From Botryotinia globosa (taxonomy: Eukaryota; Ascomycota; Leotiomycetes; Helotiales; Sclerotiniaceae), in assembly GCA_014898425.1 (NCBI GenBank), contig RCSZ01000009.1, positions 1,488,001 through 1,552,000 of the forward strand: 64,000 nt of DNA. Direction: 5' to 3'. Of this stretch, positions 23,435 to 34,809 are shown piece after piece. The notes under the pieces are model-generated. The model ran no database searches, had not been told where the DNA came from, and worked only from the letters and a program-made list of their open reading frames with translations. The first letter of the stretch is position 1; each line of letters opens with the position of its first letter. The translations under genes were made by a program, and so were the position numbers.

Positions 23435-24937
23435 AAAGCGGCCGTGCTTTTCCCCATATATAGAGGCTTTAGCTAATAAAAACATTATATTTTTTAAAAA
23501 TTATTATAATGAATTCTAATAGGAAAAAGTATTATTAAGAAATATTTAAGTATACAAAATTATCAATATTTTTATTAAAATTTAATATACATATTATTCT
23601 TAGTAATCACTATCTAATAACAATTTCTTATAAATCTAAACAATCTCATTATATAATTTATTGATATAATATTCTAAGTTTTTTATACAGTTTTTTTTAA
23701 ATTTGTTATAAATCATTTTATTAATAGAATAATAATTCTAAATCTATTCTTTTATTTAATTCCATATATTTTTAATAGAATTAAGATTAGAAAAGAAAGG
23801 AGGTCAATTTACCTTTTCAATTTGTTTTTTAAGAAAATCTTGAATAATAAATTATATAATATATCTTAATACTCCATTCTATATAAATATATGATTTGAA
23901 TTTAATTGGATTTATTCTTATATTAAAGATATAATATATACTTAATAAAATTCAATATTAATAATACTCCAATTCTTTTTCTAAAAAAGTTCTAATTCCC
24001 TTTCTGTTTTTTTTAAAAAAAAAAAACCTTAAAACATTTATTTAGTTTTTTTGTATTTTCTTTTTGAAATATATATAAAATCAAAAGCTTTATTCTTTTT
24101 ATATGTAATATATATCTTCTAATGTAATTCTATAGAAATCTATATTTTATTAGATTATAAGATAATATTTTATTATTTGTTAATCTAATAGATATATTTT
24201 AATATAAATTGAAATTGAATTTATTAATTCTTTTTTAAAACGGAAAGCTTTTGAAGAGTAATGTATTGTTTATAGTCTATTTTATATAGAGTAGATTTAA
24301 TAGTATATTTATTTATATTTTTCTAAGTTAATATATGTCGTTGGTCATTCGCTTAGCATAGAATAAACTAAACCGAATTAGAAATAGTATTAAAATAATA
24401 CTATATTAAAAACTTAAACTAATAGAATAAATAAAATTTATTATTAAATTGTATTAAATTATATTATATATTCATATATATATATAAAAGTGAATACTAG
24501 AAAAAAATCTGAATATAGAGATTTAAGCTACTTATTTATACTTTTTCCTACCCCCTATACATAGATGGCGTAAACCTATAATACACACGTAGTATACTTG
24601 AAATTTCTAATTTTGTAATCAATTTTATTAATTTTCTTTATTGATTTGCAATCAATTTTTATAATAATAAAAAAGGAAAAATAATATTGTATAAGATTGT
24701 ATCTATTATTTCGCATTCGAACTAGCTCCTACATCATATTTCAAATTTTTCAAAATAATGAATTATTATTTTGAATAAAGAACTAATAAAGGATTTCCTT
24801 TTTAATAAAGAATTCTTTATTTTATTTTTATAATAATATTCTTCCTTATTGGAGGTTTACCTCCTTAATAATCTTGTCGCCCGCGAGGGCTGAAGGTGTA
24901 TAGACACGAAAAAAGAGAAGCTCGCTTAGTGAGACCC

Positions 24938-24982
24938 GATTCAAGCGATCTGATTGGCTGGATTCAAGCGATCTGATTGGCT
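24938..24982. repeat. Tandem 22-bp duplication inside the A+T-rich element
   Basis: Two copies of a unit starting GATTCAAGCGATCTGATTGG lie 23 bases apart within a G+C-normal island that escaped or post-dates the decay. Confidence 0.85.
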
Positions 24983-26267
24983 CGACTTTCTTGGCATTGT
25001 GGCCATAGCGCAACTCCTTACTTTTTCAACGAAATTATTTAAATTAGCTAATTCAAGCTAATATAAATTGAATGAAAAAAAAGAAAAGTGGTAATCATAT
25101 ATAAGAAGCTAAGGGCTTTCAAATGATATATTTTTTATATTGCTAGCTTCAAAACTAAGGGTTTTCCAAAGGGTTGAAGTTTAATTAGTATAGATATAGC
25201 TAGAGCTTATATAATCAATTGAAAAGGGTTTATATTGTATATAGTAGGCTTAATATTAATAAAAATTATTTTCATATTATAGCTTTCGTGATTCAGTGGT
25301 ATAATTGATGATCTGAAGTGATGTGATCTACTAAAATCTGAATAAAATTGAAAAATCTAAATAAAATTGAAAAATCTAAATAGAATTGAAAAATCTGAAT
25401 TTACTTTAAAAAAAAAGTAATATAATAAGATAAACCGACTTCGCATGCAAGCCTTAATAAAATTTATTTTTTTAGATTTTTATAATTATATTTATAATTA
25501 TATAATACTTTCTCAAAAAGCAAGGGGTCCGGGGGCTCGCAGGCCCCTGGTATAAAGAGAATAAAGAATATAAGAAATTTTTCTTATTTTATTGAATTTT
25601 TATTATTTTATTATAATAATAGAATTTATTATTATAATTAGTTCCCTTAATATTATAATAATATTAAGTGATTTAATTAATATTTATTAAAAACAATAAT
25701 ATATTTGTAACTTTTCAAAATAATATATATCGAATCATCTTAAGTTGATTTATATATTAAATAAACTTGTTAATTTGGATAGTATTTAAAAAGAGAGATT
25801 GATTAGAATATTTTTAAAGGGTTATATATGTTCTAATAATATAATTAGTTTATTTGTATATTAGAATAATCTTCTTTTAAAAAATAATTAAATTTTCTTT
25901 AGTTTTATATTAAAATGATATAAAATGTATACTTCCATTCTTTAATTTCAAATTATTTCTATATATTCAAAAATTCAAGGTAATAATAGTATAGAGAATG
26001 ATAGTATAGATTTATTATTTAAGAATATTAATAATAAAACAATTAATAATAAATTAGTTTCTTTTATTTTAATTAATTTAAAGATTTAATTTTTTTAATA
26101 TATTGTTTTTCGAGAATTTATAAAACAATATTTCTTATAACATTTCCAAAAGGTACCTTTTAGAATTGATTCAGAACAGAATCTTTAAAATAATATTAGA
26201 ATGGATTAAATCAGCCAATAAAACCCTTGTATTTCGCAATTTCGCTTATATGTGAGGTCATTTAGTG

Positions 26268-26299
26268 TTTGACAACACTTACCCTACAACCTCCGTAGG
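26268..26299 (-). repeat. Right terminal inverted repeat of the A+T-rich element
   Basis: Read on the minus strand it starts CCTACGGAGGTTGTAGGG and continues TAAGTGTTGTCAAA. It is less mutated than the left copy. Confidence 0.85.
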
Positions 26300-26301
26300 T
26301 A

Positions 26302-27052
26302 GGTAATAACCTTGGAATACAACTTATTCCATATCCCCACGTGATACCTTCACACCGGTTGTTCCGCCAGCAACTTTCCTTTTCCTAGTGTCCCCCCTCT
26401 TCCTTCTGCCCAAAACACCATAACATTGACCTGACATCCTCTCCATCCTCTTCATCTTCTCCATCTTGCTCTTCTTCATCTTCATCTTCTTCATCTTCTT
26501 CCCCCTCCTCAATATTCCCAATGCATCCAATCCGCCCAATATATACACATCATCATCTATAAAGAGATCGGTACATTCTGGCAGGTATCCACAGTCTACA
26601 TGGCCCAGCAAATTGATTGGTGGCGAATGCCATGGACGGGTGCTCGGCTTTAATTATTACTACCTACCTAGGTACTGAAGAAGGATTCTTAATTTCTTAT
26701 TCCCGATTCTATACCCATATGATATATCCAAGTAAACATGCTAGGAAATACTTATTAGCACTCTGGGCCCTGTTAGCTTCGTGGGGAGATAGAGCTCAGG
26801 TAAGAAAAATCATTTCGTGACTAAAACCTTTGCGCCCTTCACAATCATATTGATGCGCCGGTCCGGTAGGTAGGAGGGCCATTGCCTTCTTCAAATCCAG
26901 AGATTTCTTCGCATTTTCTTTTGAACCTGTCTTCATGGATTTGCATCTTGAATCTGTACTTTTTTTGCTCTCTTCGTGTATATCTTATCTACACTCTTTT
27001 CGATTCATTTCTTTCCTATATCTATCTTCAAGGATACACCTTTCTATAGGAG
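26302..27052. other. Upstream region of MFS gene
   Basis: Contains a TCTTCATC-rich tract (about 26449-26505) that creates a false Lys/Met-rich frame on the minus strand. The last 150 bases before 27053 are pyrimidine-rich, as expected for a promoter/5' UTR. Confidence 0.5.
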
Positions 27053-28657
27053 ATGAGTGTCATCAACAATGAGCGGTCAGGACGAGATGACAACAACGAA
27101 ATAAACATTGCGAATGCGGTGGAGAATGTGGACAAAGACATAAGGGGCCCATCAGATAAGAATCTTCTGGCGGAAGATCGAGGGCATCGCACCGATGACC
27201 CAGAAAGGATTGCGGACTCGAACTCAGTGGATGTTCCTCCTGATGGCGGATATGGCTGGGTTTGTGTCGCATGTGTATTTCTGATCAACGGGCATACTTG
27301 GGGAGTCAATAGTGTCAGTGAGCACGCTTTCCATGCTTTTCGTTGCTAATGAATCTATTAGTCTTATGGTGTTTTCCTCGCTCACTACCTTGCGAGTGAT
27401 ACTTTTCCTGGCGCAACTTCCCTTGAATATGCATTCGTCGGCGGCTTATCGATTTCTTTAGCCCTCCTCACCGCACCGGTAGCCACGAGCTGTACGCGCA
27501 AATTCGGAACACAAGTCACGTTAGCCATCGGTATTGTACTCGAAACAGCTGGGCTTCTCGGCGCTTCTTTTGCATACGAGATATGGCATCTATTCTTATC
27601 ACAAGGTGTCGCTTTTGGGTTCGGTATGGGTTTCCTCTTCGTAGGTAGCGTTGGAGTAGTTCCACAATGGTTCTCGAAACGTCGATCTTTAGCCAATGGT
27701 ATTTCAGCAGCTGGAAGTGGACTGGGAGGTTTGATATATTCCTTGGCGACAAATGCAATGATTCAATCCATTGGGCTCGGCTGGGCTTTCCGAGTATTGG
27801 CTATTTTGGCTTTTGGAGTAAACACCGTTTGTACAATTTTGGTCAGGGATCGAAACCATGCGATTGGATCTGTCCAGAAAGCTTTCGACATACAACTGTT
27901 CAAGAGGCCTGAATTCTTCCTTTTGCTTGGATGGGGATTCTTCAGTATGCTCGCATACATTGTCCTTCTCTTCTCCTTACCTAATTACGCGAGTAGTATC
28001 GGTCTTTCAGCCAAGCAAGGTTCGATTATTGGTGCTATTTTAAATCTTGGTCAAGGTCTTGGTCGGCCATTTGTAGGGGCATTTTCGGATGCAACTGGGC
28101 GAATCAATATGGCCGGCACTTGTACCTTCCTAGCAGGGCTTTTCTGTCTCGTGATTTGGATTTTCGCTAAATCATACGGAGTTCTCATATTTTTTGCTCT
28201 TATTGTCGGAACTGTCGCGGGCACGTTTTGGGCCACTGTTGCCCCGGTGGGTGCAGAAGTAGTAGGTCTCAAGGTCCTTCCTTCCGCTCTATCTATCGTT
28301 TGGTTAGTGCTTGTGATACCTTGCACTTTTTCTGAGCCAATTGGACTAAAGTTGAGAGCCTCATCTGGAGATATATACCTACACGCACAGGTCTATGCAG
28401 GATGTATGTATATAGGAGCTGCACTTTGTATGTGGGGCCTGAGGGCTTGGAAGATCAGGGAACTGGAAAGCTTAAGAGAGGGGGAAAGGGAGAAAGAAAT
28501 AAGGGATGAGGATGAGGCAAGGAGGGAAAGAGAAAGGGAACAGGGCGGAGAGAAAGATTTTGAAGAGGGTGCCCATGTTCCGATGAGAAGGCAGATGACA
28601 AGAACAGAGAGTGTGAAGCGAGCCACAAAGGGGCTTTGGGTTTTACAGAGAGTTTAG
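27053..28657 (+). CDS. MFS transporter, monocarboxylate-permease-like (MCT/MCH type)
   Basis: Members of this family are plasma-membrane or vacuolar carriers of monocarboxylates, riboflavin or unknown small molecules. Exons 27053-27313 and 27362-28657 are joined in phase 0 by a 48-nt intron, giving 518 residues. Seen: a hydrophilic acidic N-terminus (1-65), then the family hallmark PDGGYGWVCVACVFLINGHT at TM1, followed by NSSYGVFLAHYL after the splice. Eleven further membrane segments can be traced, including VAFGFGMGFLFVGSVGVVPQWFSKRRSLANGISAAGSG, where the conserved QWF-KRR-LA-G motif of this family is visible. A charged Arg/Glu-rich cytoplasmic tail closes the protein. The substrate cannot be told. 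Confidence 0.9.
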
Positions 28658-29781
28658 AAAGACACTATTGATACCCTAGTGTATTCAAAATAGATGTCAG
28701 AAGAGACATACATATATACCTATACTCACACACATAGTTACATCAAGTTCAACATTAGTTTTAATTCATTGTATACATACTACCAATGTCGTATGAAACA
28801 CAAGTAGAAATCATCACTGGGGTGATAGCTAGCTTTGCTTTCTAGATCGTGTTTGTGTTTACAGCAATCAAAATCTCGCTATATCCCTATATATGATCTC
28901 TAATGGCTTATGAGATATGACGAATTCTGATGGAAAAGAACGGATAAAGAAGGTATTGAGCAATCTGTCTCAAGGGGGACATTATTGTAATTACAATGAC
29001 CAAACGATCTTAATCGCAATCACATGTAAATAATCAATGATTACCTAATTAATTCTGATTCAAGTCTAGTGCGGGAAACACACCTTCCTGATTGTTGAGA
29101 TTATGCGGAATGTTTCCTGGGCCTACATAATAAGCGGGATCTTTTTTCAGGGTCTTCCTAGAGAGCACGAGACTCTATTTGGAAAATAACAGGAAAGCCC
29201 TCACAATCCCCTCATTTTGGACTAATCTTCTCCTTATTCACCATTTTATTTTGACCCTTTCTCTTGGAACACTGTCTACTTGTAATATAATAGATACTTC
29301 AAAGGACCAAACAGAGAATTGCTGAACCTCAATTGATTTAACAATACGTTGATTTTCTCAAAACTACACGCACAAGACAATCGCACAAGACAATCGCACA
29401 AGACAATCGCACAAGACAATCGCACAAGACAATCGCAAGCAGCGCAAAAGTGTTCTTTGGGAGCACCCCTATTCCTCTTCCTTTAGCCACCGTATATTGG
29501 TGAGATTAATCTATTATAGAGAGTTCGGCATACAATTCTACGACACCTGCCGAAATTCAGATTCCATTTGTTCAACGCTGTTCTCTGTAGGTCAGTCGCG
29601 TACAAACGTTGTTCACCCCTCAGGGCTTCATAGTCCTATCATCTAAGACAAATCCAATTCGAGTAGGTCCGTTTTGAATCCTATCATTTTGCAGATTATT
29701 AATAGATTTGAAACAGCATAAAGAGTCTGCATCGATCTGAATCCTTTCGCTTGCGGCCGGCTCCTTTCGAAAACAAACACC
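28658..29781. other. Intergenic region, MFS / kinase, with 13-bp repeat
   Basis: It should hold the MFS 3' end and the kinase promoter. A five-copy 13-bp tandem repeat is listed separately. No gene is supported. Confidence 0.5.
29371..29435. repeat. 13-bp minisatellite CACAAGACAATCG, 5 copies
   Basis: Five perfect consecutive copies lie about 350 bases upstream of the ethanolamine kinase start. Confidence 0.95.
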
Positions 29782-31182
29782 ATGGCCACAATATCGACGC
29801 CGAATGCTTCTTCCATTGGCAAGATCCGCTTTATCCCTCTCTCTTATAACTCCGCCGAGTCTCAAACATCAGCCCTGCGCCTAATCCTGACCCTGCGCCC
29901 AGAATGGGAGCAAACTGATGGGAAAATCGAGTTCATACGATTTACGGATGGCATAACAAACACATTATTGAAGGTTATCAACAAGAGAGCTGGGCTCACC
30001 ACGGAAGAGATTGACAACGAGGCAGTTCTGCTGCGGGCATATGGCCAAGGGACCGATTTAATTATCGACCGAGAACGTGAGACTCAGAATCACGAGTTAC
30101 TAACGCAATACAATTTAGCACCAGCATTACTTGCCCGATTTAAGAATGGAATGCTGTATCGATTCATTAGAGGAGCGGTCACTAGTCCAGCAGACCTCAG
30201 ACAGCAAAGAATTTGGCGCGGAGTAGCTAGACGATTGGCAGAGTGGCATGCGGTTGTTCCTTGTCTGGCGACGAATCAGGAGGCCCAACCCACAGAAATA
30301 AATGGTAGTGAACAATTTGCTTTTCCAGCTGCATTAAGCAAGGTGGAGCCTGCTCTCCAATCTGCTATTGACAATACCGCTCCTGGCAAACCAGCCCCTA
30401 ATGTCTGGACGGTGATGCAAAAATGGATATATGCACTTCCAGTGGGATCAGAGGCAGAAAAGACTCGACAGGCAACTTTGCAAAAGGAACTGACTCGCCT
30501 GGTTGCTGAGCTCAGCAACCGACCTGGTCTTGGTGAAAATAGTGTGAGTGACCTTCGTGAAACCCGATGCGATCATAATTGTCTCTGGACGCAAAGTAGT
30601 GCTAGCATAACGATGCAACTCCCGCTGTAACATTCCGACGACGAGAACCGTGCTGACACTTTCCAGCTCGTATTTGCCCACTGCGACCTTCTAAGTGGTA
30701 ATGTTATCGTGCAGCCCCAACACACTGGCACTACTACTCCCGATGCAGTAGAAACAGTCAGTTTCATCGATTACGAATACGCCACTCCTTCTCCAGCAGC
30801 TTTTGATATTGCCAATCATTTCGCGGAGTGGGGAGGGTTTGATTGCGAACATCAATATATGCCCACGCGCGCAGAAAGACTCGATTTCATTCGGGAATAT
30901 ATTCGAAATTATTTTGCTCAATTGAAGCAAACTTGCGACGAAGAAGCAGAGGTCCAGAAAATGTTTACCGAAGTAGATGTATTCAGGGCAGTTCCAGGGT
31001 TCTATTGGGGAATTTGGGCATTGATCCAGGCCACGATATCTCAAATCGATTTTGACTATGCTGCATACGCAGAAATCAGACTGGGAGAATACTGGGCCTG
31101 GAGGGGAGAGAATGATGGTAGTCGAGCGGCTTCTGGCAAGGAAATGTCCTTGAGAGAGCGAAGATGGGCGCAGGACGCATAA
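29782..31182 (+). CDS. Ethanolamine/choline kinase
   Basis: It phosphorylates ethanolamine (or choline) with ATP in the first step of the Kennedy pathway for phosphatidylethanolamine and phosphatidylcholine. Exons 29782-30543 and 30667-31182 are joined in phase 0 by a 123-nt intron, giving 425 residues. Seen: the nucleotide-loop region FIRFTDGITNTLLKV (about 50-66), EAVLLRAYGQGTDLIIDRE, the catalytic-loop motif VFAHCDLLSGNVIV (Brenner-type HxDxxxxN, about 257-270) directly after the splice, and the choline-kinase motif FIDYEYATPSPAAFDIANHF. The C-terminal stretch QATISQIDFDYAAYAEIRLGEY is typical of the family. Resemblance is closest to ethanolamine kinases, but substrate preference is inferred. 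An ACCATGG context supports the start. Confidence 0.9.
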
Positions 31183-32397
31183 CTACCCCCTAAAAATTGA
31201 TGCACAGCATACATTTAGAATTCGTTTAGATCGACTTGCATATTTATGAGGCTTCAACGCCTAGCAGCGTAGCCCGGTAGGAACACTGGAGTCTTCAACG
31301 ACAAAATTTTGAGATACCTAATGAAGTTAAAAGGTTTCAAACGTACATAGCTTGATTTTTACCATCAAAGAAAGGTTAATGATTTGCAATATAGACACTT
31401 TCAAGTAACTACCGTGCTGTCGCCGCATCCTTTTCACATTAGGGTTCACTGAAAAGACTGAGAGGAAATATCAAAAGCAACATAGAAAAAACAAGCTTAA
31501 ATTGATGGCTGGGTATCATGGGATAAGCCTGATGCTAAGGTGACATTCGGGATCGGCCAGTACCTAGGCTCAAGCTCCAAATGTAGTATTGTACGCAAAC
31601 GAAGATCAATTAGGGAAAGGACTTATTAGAAGAGGTAATATGGATGTTTCATCGGTAAATGCCTCGTTTGATCCTCAGAAGTTCATCTTATATATGCAAT
31701 ACCGAATCAGCCTTACAAGATGAGACAAGATCAGACAAGATTCCGAACTGTATGGATGTTTCGCCTCCCTTTGTATTGATGGAAATGAAGGTTCGGCTTA
31801 CGCCTCTCTATCATTCCCGCGTTGGTAGCATTGCGGACTATCCGTTGAATGCATGGAAAAGGATGCCGCCATGATTGCTCCGTGCTTGTGCCACGCGGCT
31901 CGTGGTTCCAGAGATCTATATACATACATTCATTTAGCACCATCACCCAGTGAGATGCGCGGCCGCATCCTCTTCTTAGGGTTATTAGTTGCATCATACA
32001 TACCTGTGTTTCCTGCATTGCCGGGGCTATCAGCTATGGTTGTCAACAGAGGAACAGGACCGGAGATTCGCTAGATTCAAATTGTAACAGCCAAAATGAT
32101 CTGATCTATATTTGGCGGCTAACCTTCGCGTGGCAACTGCCCCATTGTGACAGCTTACGGAACCCCGAAAATCTGCAGTCTGAATTGTCAATCTGTGTGG
32201 TGGCCATGGCAGTCGCCAGTATTTGCCAGATACTCAAACAATCACCCAGTCTCCCAGCCTCCCAGTCTATCCCCTAGCTCAAATTACCCAATTCGGATAA
32301 CTGTAGCGAATCTCTAGATAGTACAAAGATTGGCAGAGTGTTGAGAGGCAATCATAGAACTAGCAGTATCGGTGCTGTTAGAAAATCTAGACGTGTA

Positions 32398-32424
32398 CTC
32401 GTGCGGCCAGAAAGGATGCAACTC
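32398..32424 (+). repeat. Solo end of a MITE-like element
   Basis: Preceded by TA, the segment starting CTCGTGCGGCCAG matches 26 of 27 bases of the left end of the complete MITE at 38016. I could not find a matching right end nearby, so it is probably a truncated copy. Confidence 0.7.
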
Positions 32425-32596
32425 ATGCCTCAACGGGATTAAATTGTTTATTAGAGGCTCACGATCGAGTGGATCGCAAGTGGAGAGCAGCCAGTAGTAG
32501 TTGTCGTACCGTACTTACTCCTTTGCGATTAGCGCCAGCCAAACTTCCTAAATCCAAACTTTGATTTACTACCGCATTCTGGACCGTGTACTTATT

Positions 32597-32639
32597 ACTC
32601 GAGTATCGATAGCGCCCCGGGGCGTTACGCCGACTCGAG
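32597..32639. repeat. Nested palindrome with 12-bp G+C core
   Basis: The perfect palindrome CGCCCCGGGGCG (32613-32624) is flanked on both sides by ACTCGAG (32597-32603 and 32633-32639). Confidence 0.75.
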
Positions 32640-34809
32640 GCCGATTCTTACCATTGTTGAATTTGAATTACAATAATAAGGACCTGCTTGTCTATCCATG
32701 GATTCTATGGCAGCCAATCCCGATTTTCTCCAGCTGATTTAAATTCTGCACTAAATCGTGGAATGGGCCATCAAGATGTTGAAGGATTGCCAAGCAATAC
32801 AAACCAGTCAATGCCACAACTAAGCGGTCCTCAAGTACAGTACTAAACACCAGGAAGAAAAGTAACATTTGAGGGGCAAGTCGTTGGGTTTTCAGCCCGA
32901 AGAAAACGAGAGAGAAAGCAAAATAGATTGATGTCCTATTTTGGGTTCTGACCTCAGAGTGCGTTTCAAACATTTTACGACTATGCACTGTATCATGATT
33001 GTGCGACCTTCTATAGATTGCAACGCTGTTGTTGGATCTCATATCTTATATGTGACGTGTAATCTGCATGCTTACCTTGGGTATATCAGCACTTGCAATC
33101 TATCATGGGCGGTGGTGACGATCTAACCACATAACCCTCTTCAGTATGTACCACCACAATCTCACACGCTACTAATTTTGGCACCATCAATTGTAGACCG
33201 TTACCCCATATCTTCAGTATCACACTATCCTACTAGAGCAAAGGCAAGACTGATAGCGATTGCGCCTCTTGAGTCTGTCTTGGATATTTTCGGTTGCTTT
33301 TGTGCGACAGCATTACTGACTTGACTCAGAACGAACTACATCCTCATTTCTAAATCAGTTAGAGATTGAAATCAAAGGTTGTTGCATGCACGAATAGGAT
33401 TGGTGCAGCGACTCCAGGAACCAGGGACAATCTAACGAAATATCTTCTAAAAATACCCGATGCAACATATAAATTCCTATTTGCTGGGTTACGATTTCGT
33501 GTGGCGACAACGTTAATTCGACGTCAATGTCACATAATTGAATCAGTTATTATCATTAATGGACCTGGGACGCCCGAGTACATTCACCGGATGTACGCCC
33601 TTGTAAGAAATATAGGCCCGGATATACATGGCACATGCTGTTCATCGTCTCCAGAATCTGACATTGTTTCCATAAAACTTGATGTCTATTTGTTGATCTG
33701 ACCCCAAGGTGATGATGCCAATCCAATCCTAGCTCTTTACCATAATCAGTAGGCTGTCAAACCAAGAAACTTCCCATTTGTGAAGCTCTGGATTGGATCC
33801 ATTTAGCTCAATTTAGCTTGAAGCTGCTGATTAGTGTGTTAAACAATGCTTTGATTGGCTCCATCGGGTTTTGGAAAACCTTCAAAGCTTTCATGGAGCT
33901 GAGGTTCTCTAGACAAATCACCTCGAAGGATCATCATACTTTTAGCCTTACAGAGGTTAACACATCAGTTATACAGCCTAGGATCATCGTCACGGTGCGA
34001 AAATAGCACGGCTTGGAGTGTTTGGATTTGCAGGATGCGTAGCTAACAACAACTCTAACCCCATATTGAAGTTCCAAGTGTCCATTAGTGCAGTTCTCAT
34101 GATTCAACAGTCGATAGATCACAAGAATACTCTGAGAGTTAGTCTGTTTGTACTACAATACTGGGATAGTAATGATAGTTGACAAAAAAAACCTCTGAGA
34201 ACAAAGCTAAGGTCAACATTGAAAAGCCAAAGTAAGCAAACAAGAAGAGCAGAGTAATATTAAGTGTGCGGCTTCTTCCATCATCCAAGAGGTCATGATT
34301 TATTACTTTGTGTAAGCATGTATAAAGATTGGATTTGGCATTCTACAGAGTATATACTCCGTAAAGCTCGAGCCAATAGCTAGCTAGAGCTCGCATTCGC
34401 TTGATTCCTTCAACGAATCATCAAGAATTGAGTTTCTAACTTTCTCGCTTATGTCGAAACTAATCCTAGTCAAGTCAAATCAAATCTCAAGCGCATGGGA
34501 ATATACACGCCCATCCCTGAAGACTATAACGGGTGGTGTTTGTTGTTAAAAGCGGTGGCCTCCCCCACCTCTGGTCAAGATCAGGGATAGTCCTAGCGAT
34601 TCAAGGCTGAATATTAGCACGATTCCCATTCCTGAATTGGAGAGGTATGGATCCACGCGCCTGGGAGGCATATTTTGTAGGATGTAAATGCTCAAGGATA
34701 AAATGATCTCACTGACTGCGGACCAGAAGGAACGACTGATATAACTCACTTTCCTTCTCCATCCAAACCGCTTTTGTTATATATCATCTAGGCATCACCC
34801 AACACAACC

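Larger units (their letters stand above)
23403..26299. mobile_element. RIP-degraded DNA transposon remnant with terminal inverted repeats
   Basis: A 2,897-bp, overwhelmingly A+T block is bounded by inverted ends that start CCTACGGAGGTTG and by a TA dinucleotide on each side (23401-23402 and 26300-26301), the target-duplication style of Tc1/mariner-type elements. The left end differs from the right mainly by G-to-A and C-to-T changes, the signature of RIP. No open frame of useful length survives. Islands of normal base composition remain at about 24860-25025 and 25519-25555. The size is above that of a typical Fot1-like element (about 1.9 kb), so nested insertions are possible. Superfamily assignment is inference from TIR and TA only. 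Confidence 0.8.
31183..34809. other. 3.6-kb region without a supported gene
   Basis: It holds a solo transposon end (32398-32424) and a G+C-rich palindrome (32597-32639), both listed. Several minus-strand frames (32692-33042 and 34546-34749) contain hydrophobic stretches, but they match no family I know and could not be joined by splicing. The last part should contain the bZIP promoter. Confidence 0.45.

Noticed and set aside
25283..25312. TGATTCAGTGG, a tRNA A-box-like sequence inside the A+T-rich element
   Set aside because: No B box or cloverleaf follows; one motif in degenerate DNA is not enough for a tRNA or SINE.
26324..26611. 95-codon Lys/Met-rich frame (minus)
   Set aside because: It runs through a TCTTCATC simple repeat and lacks any family resemblance.
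32692..34749. Hydrophobic minus-strand frames as one spliced membrane protein
   Set aside because: I could not find splice junctions that join them, and none of the segments matches a known family.
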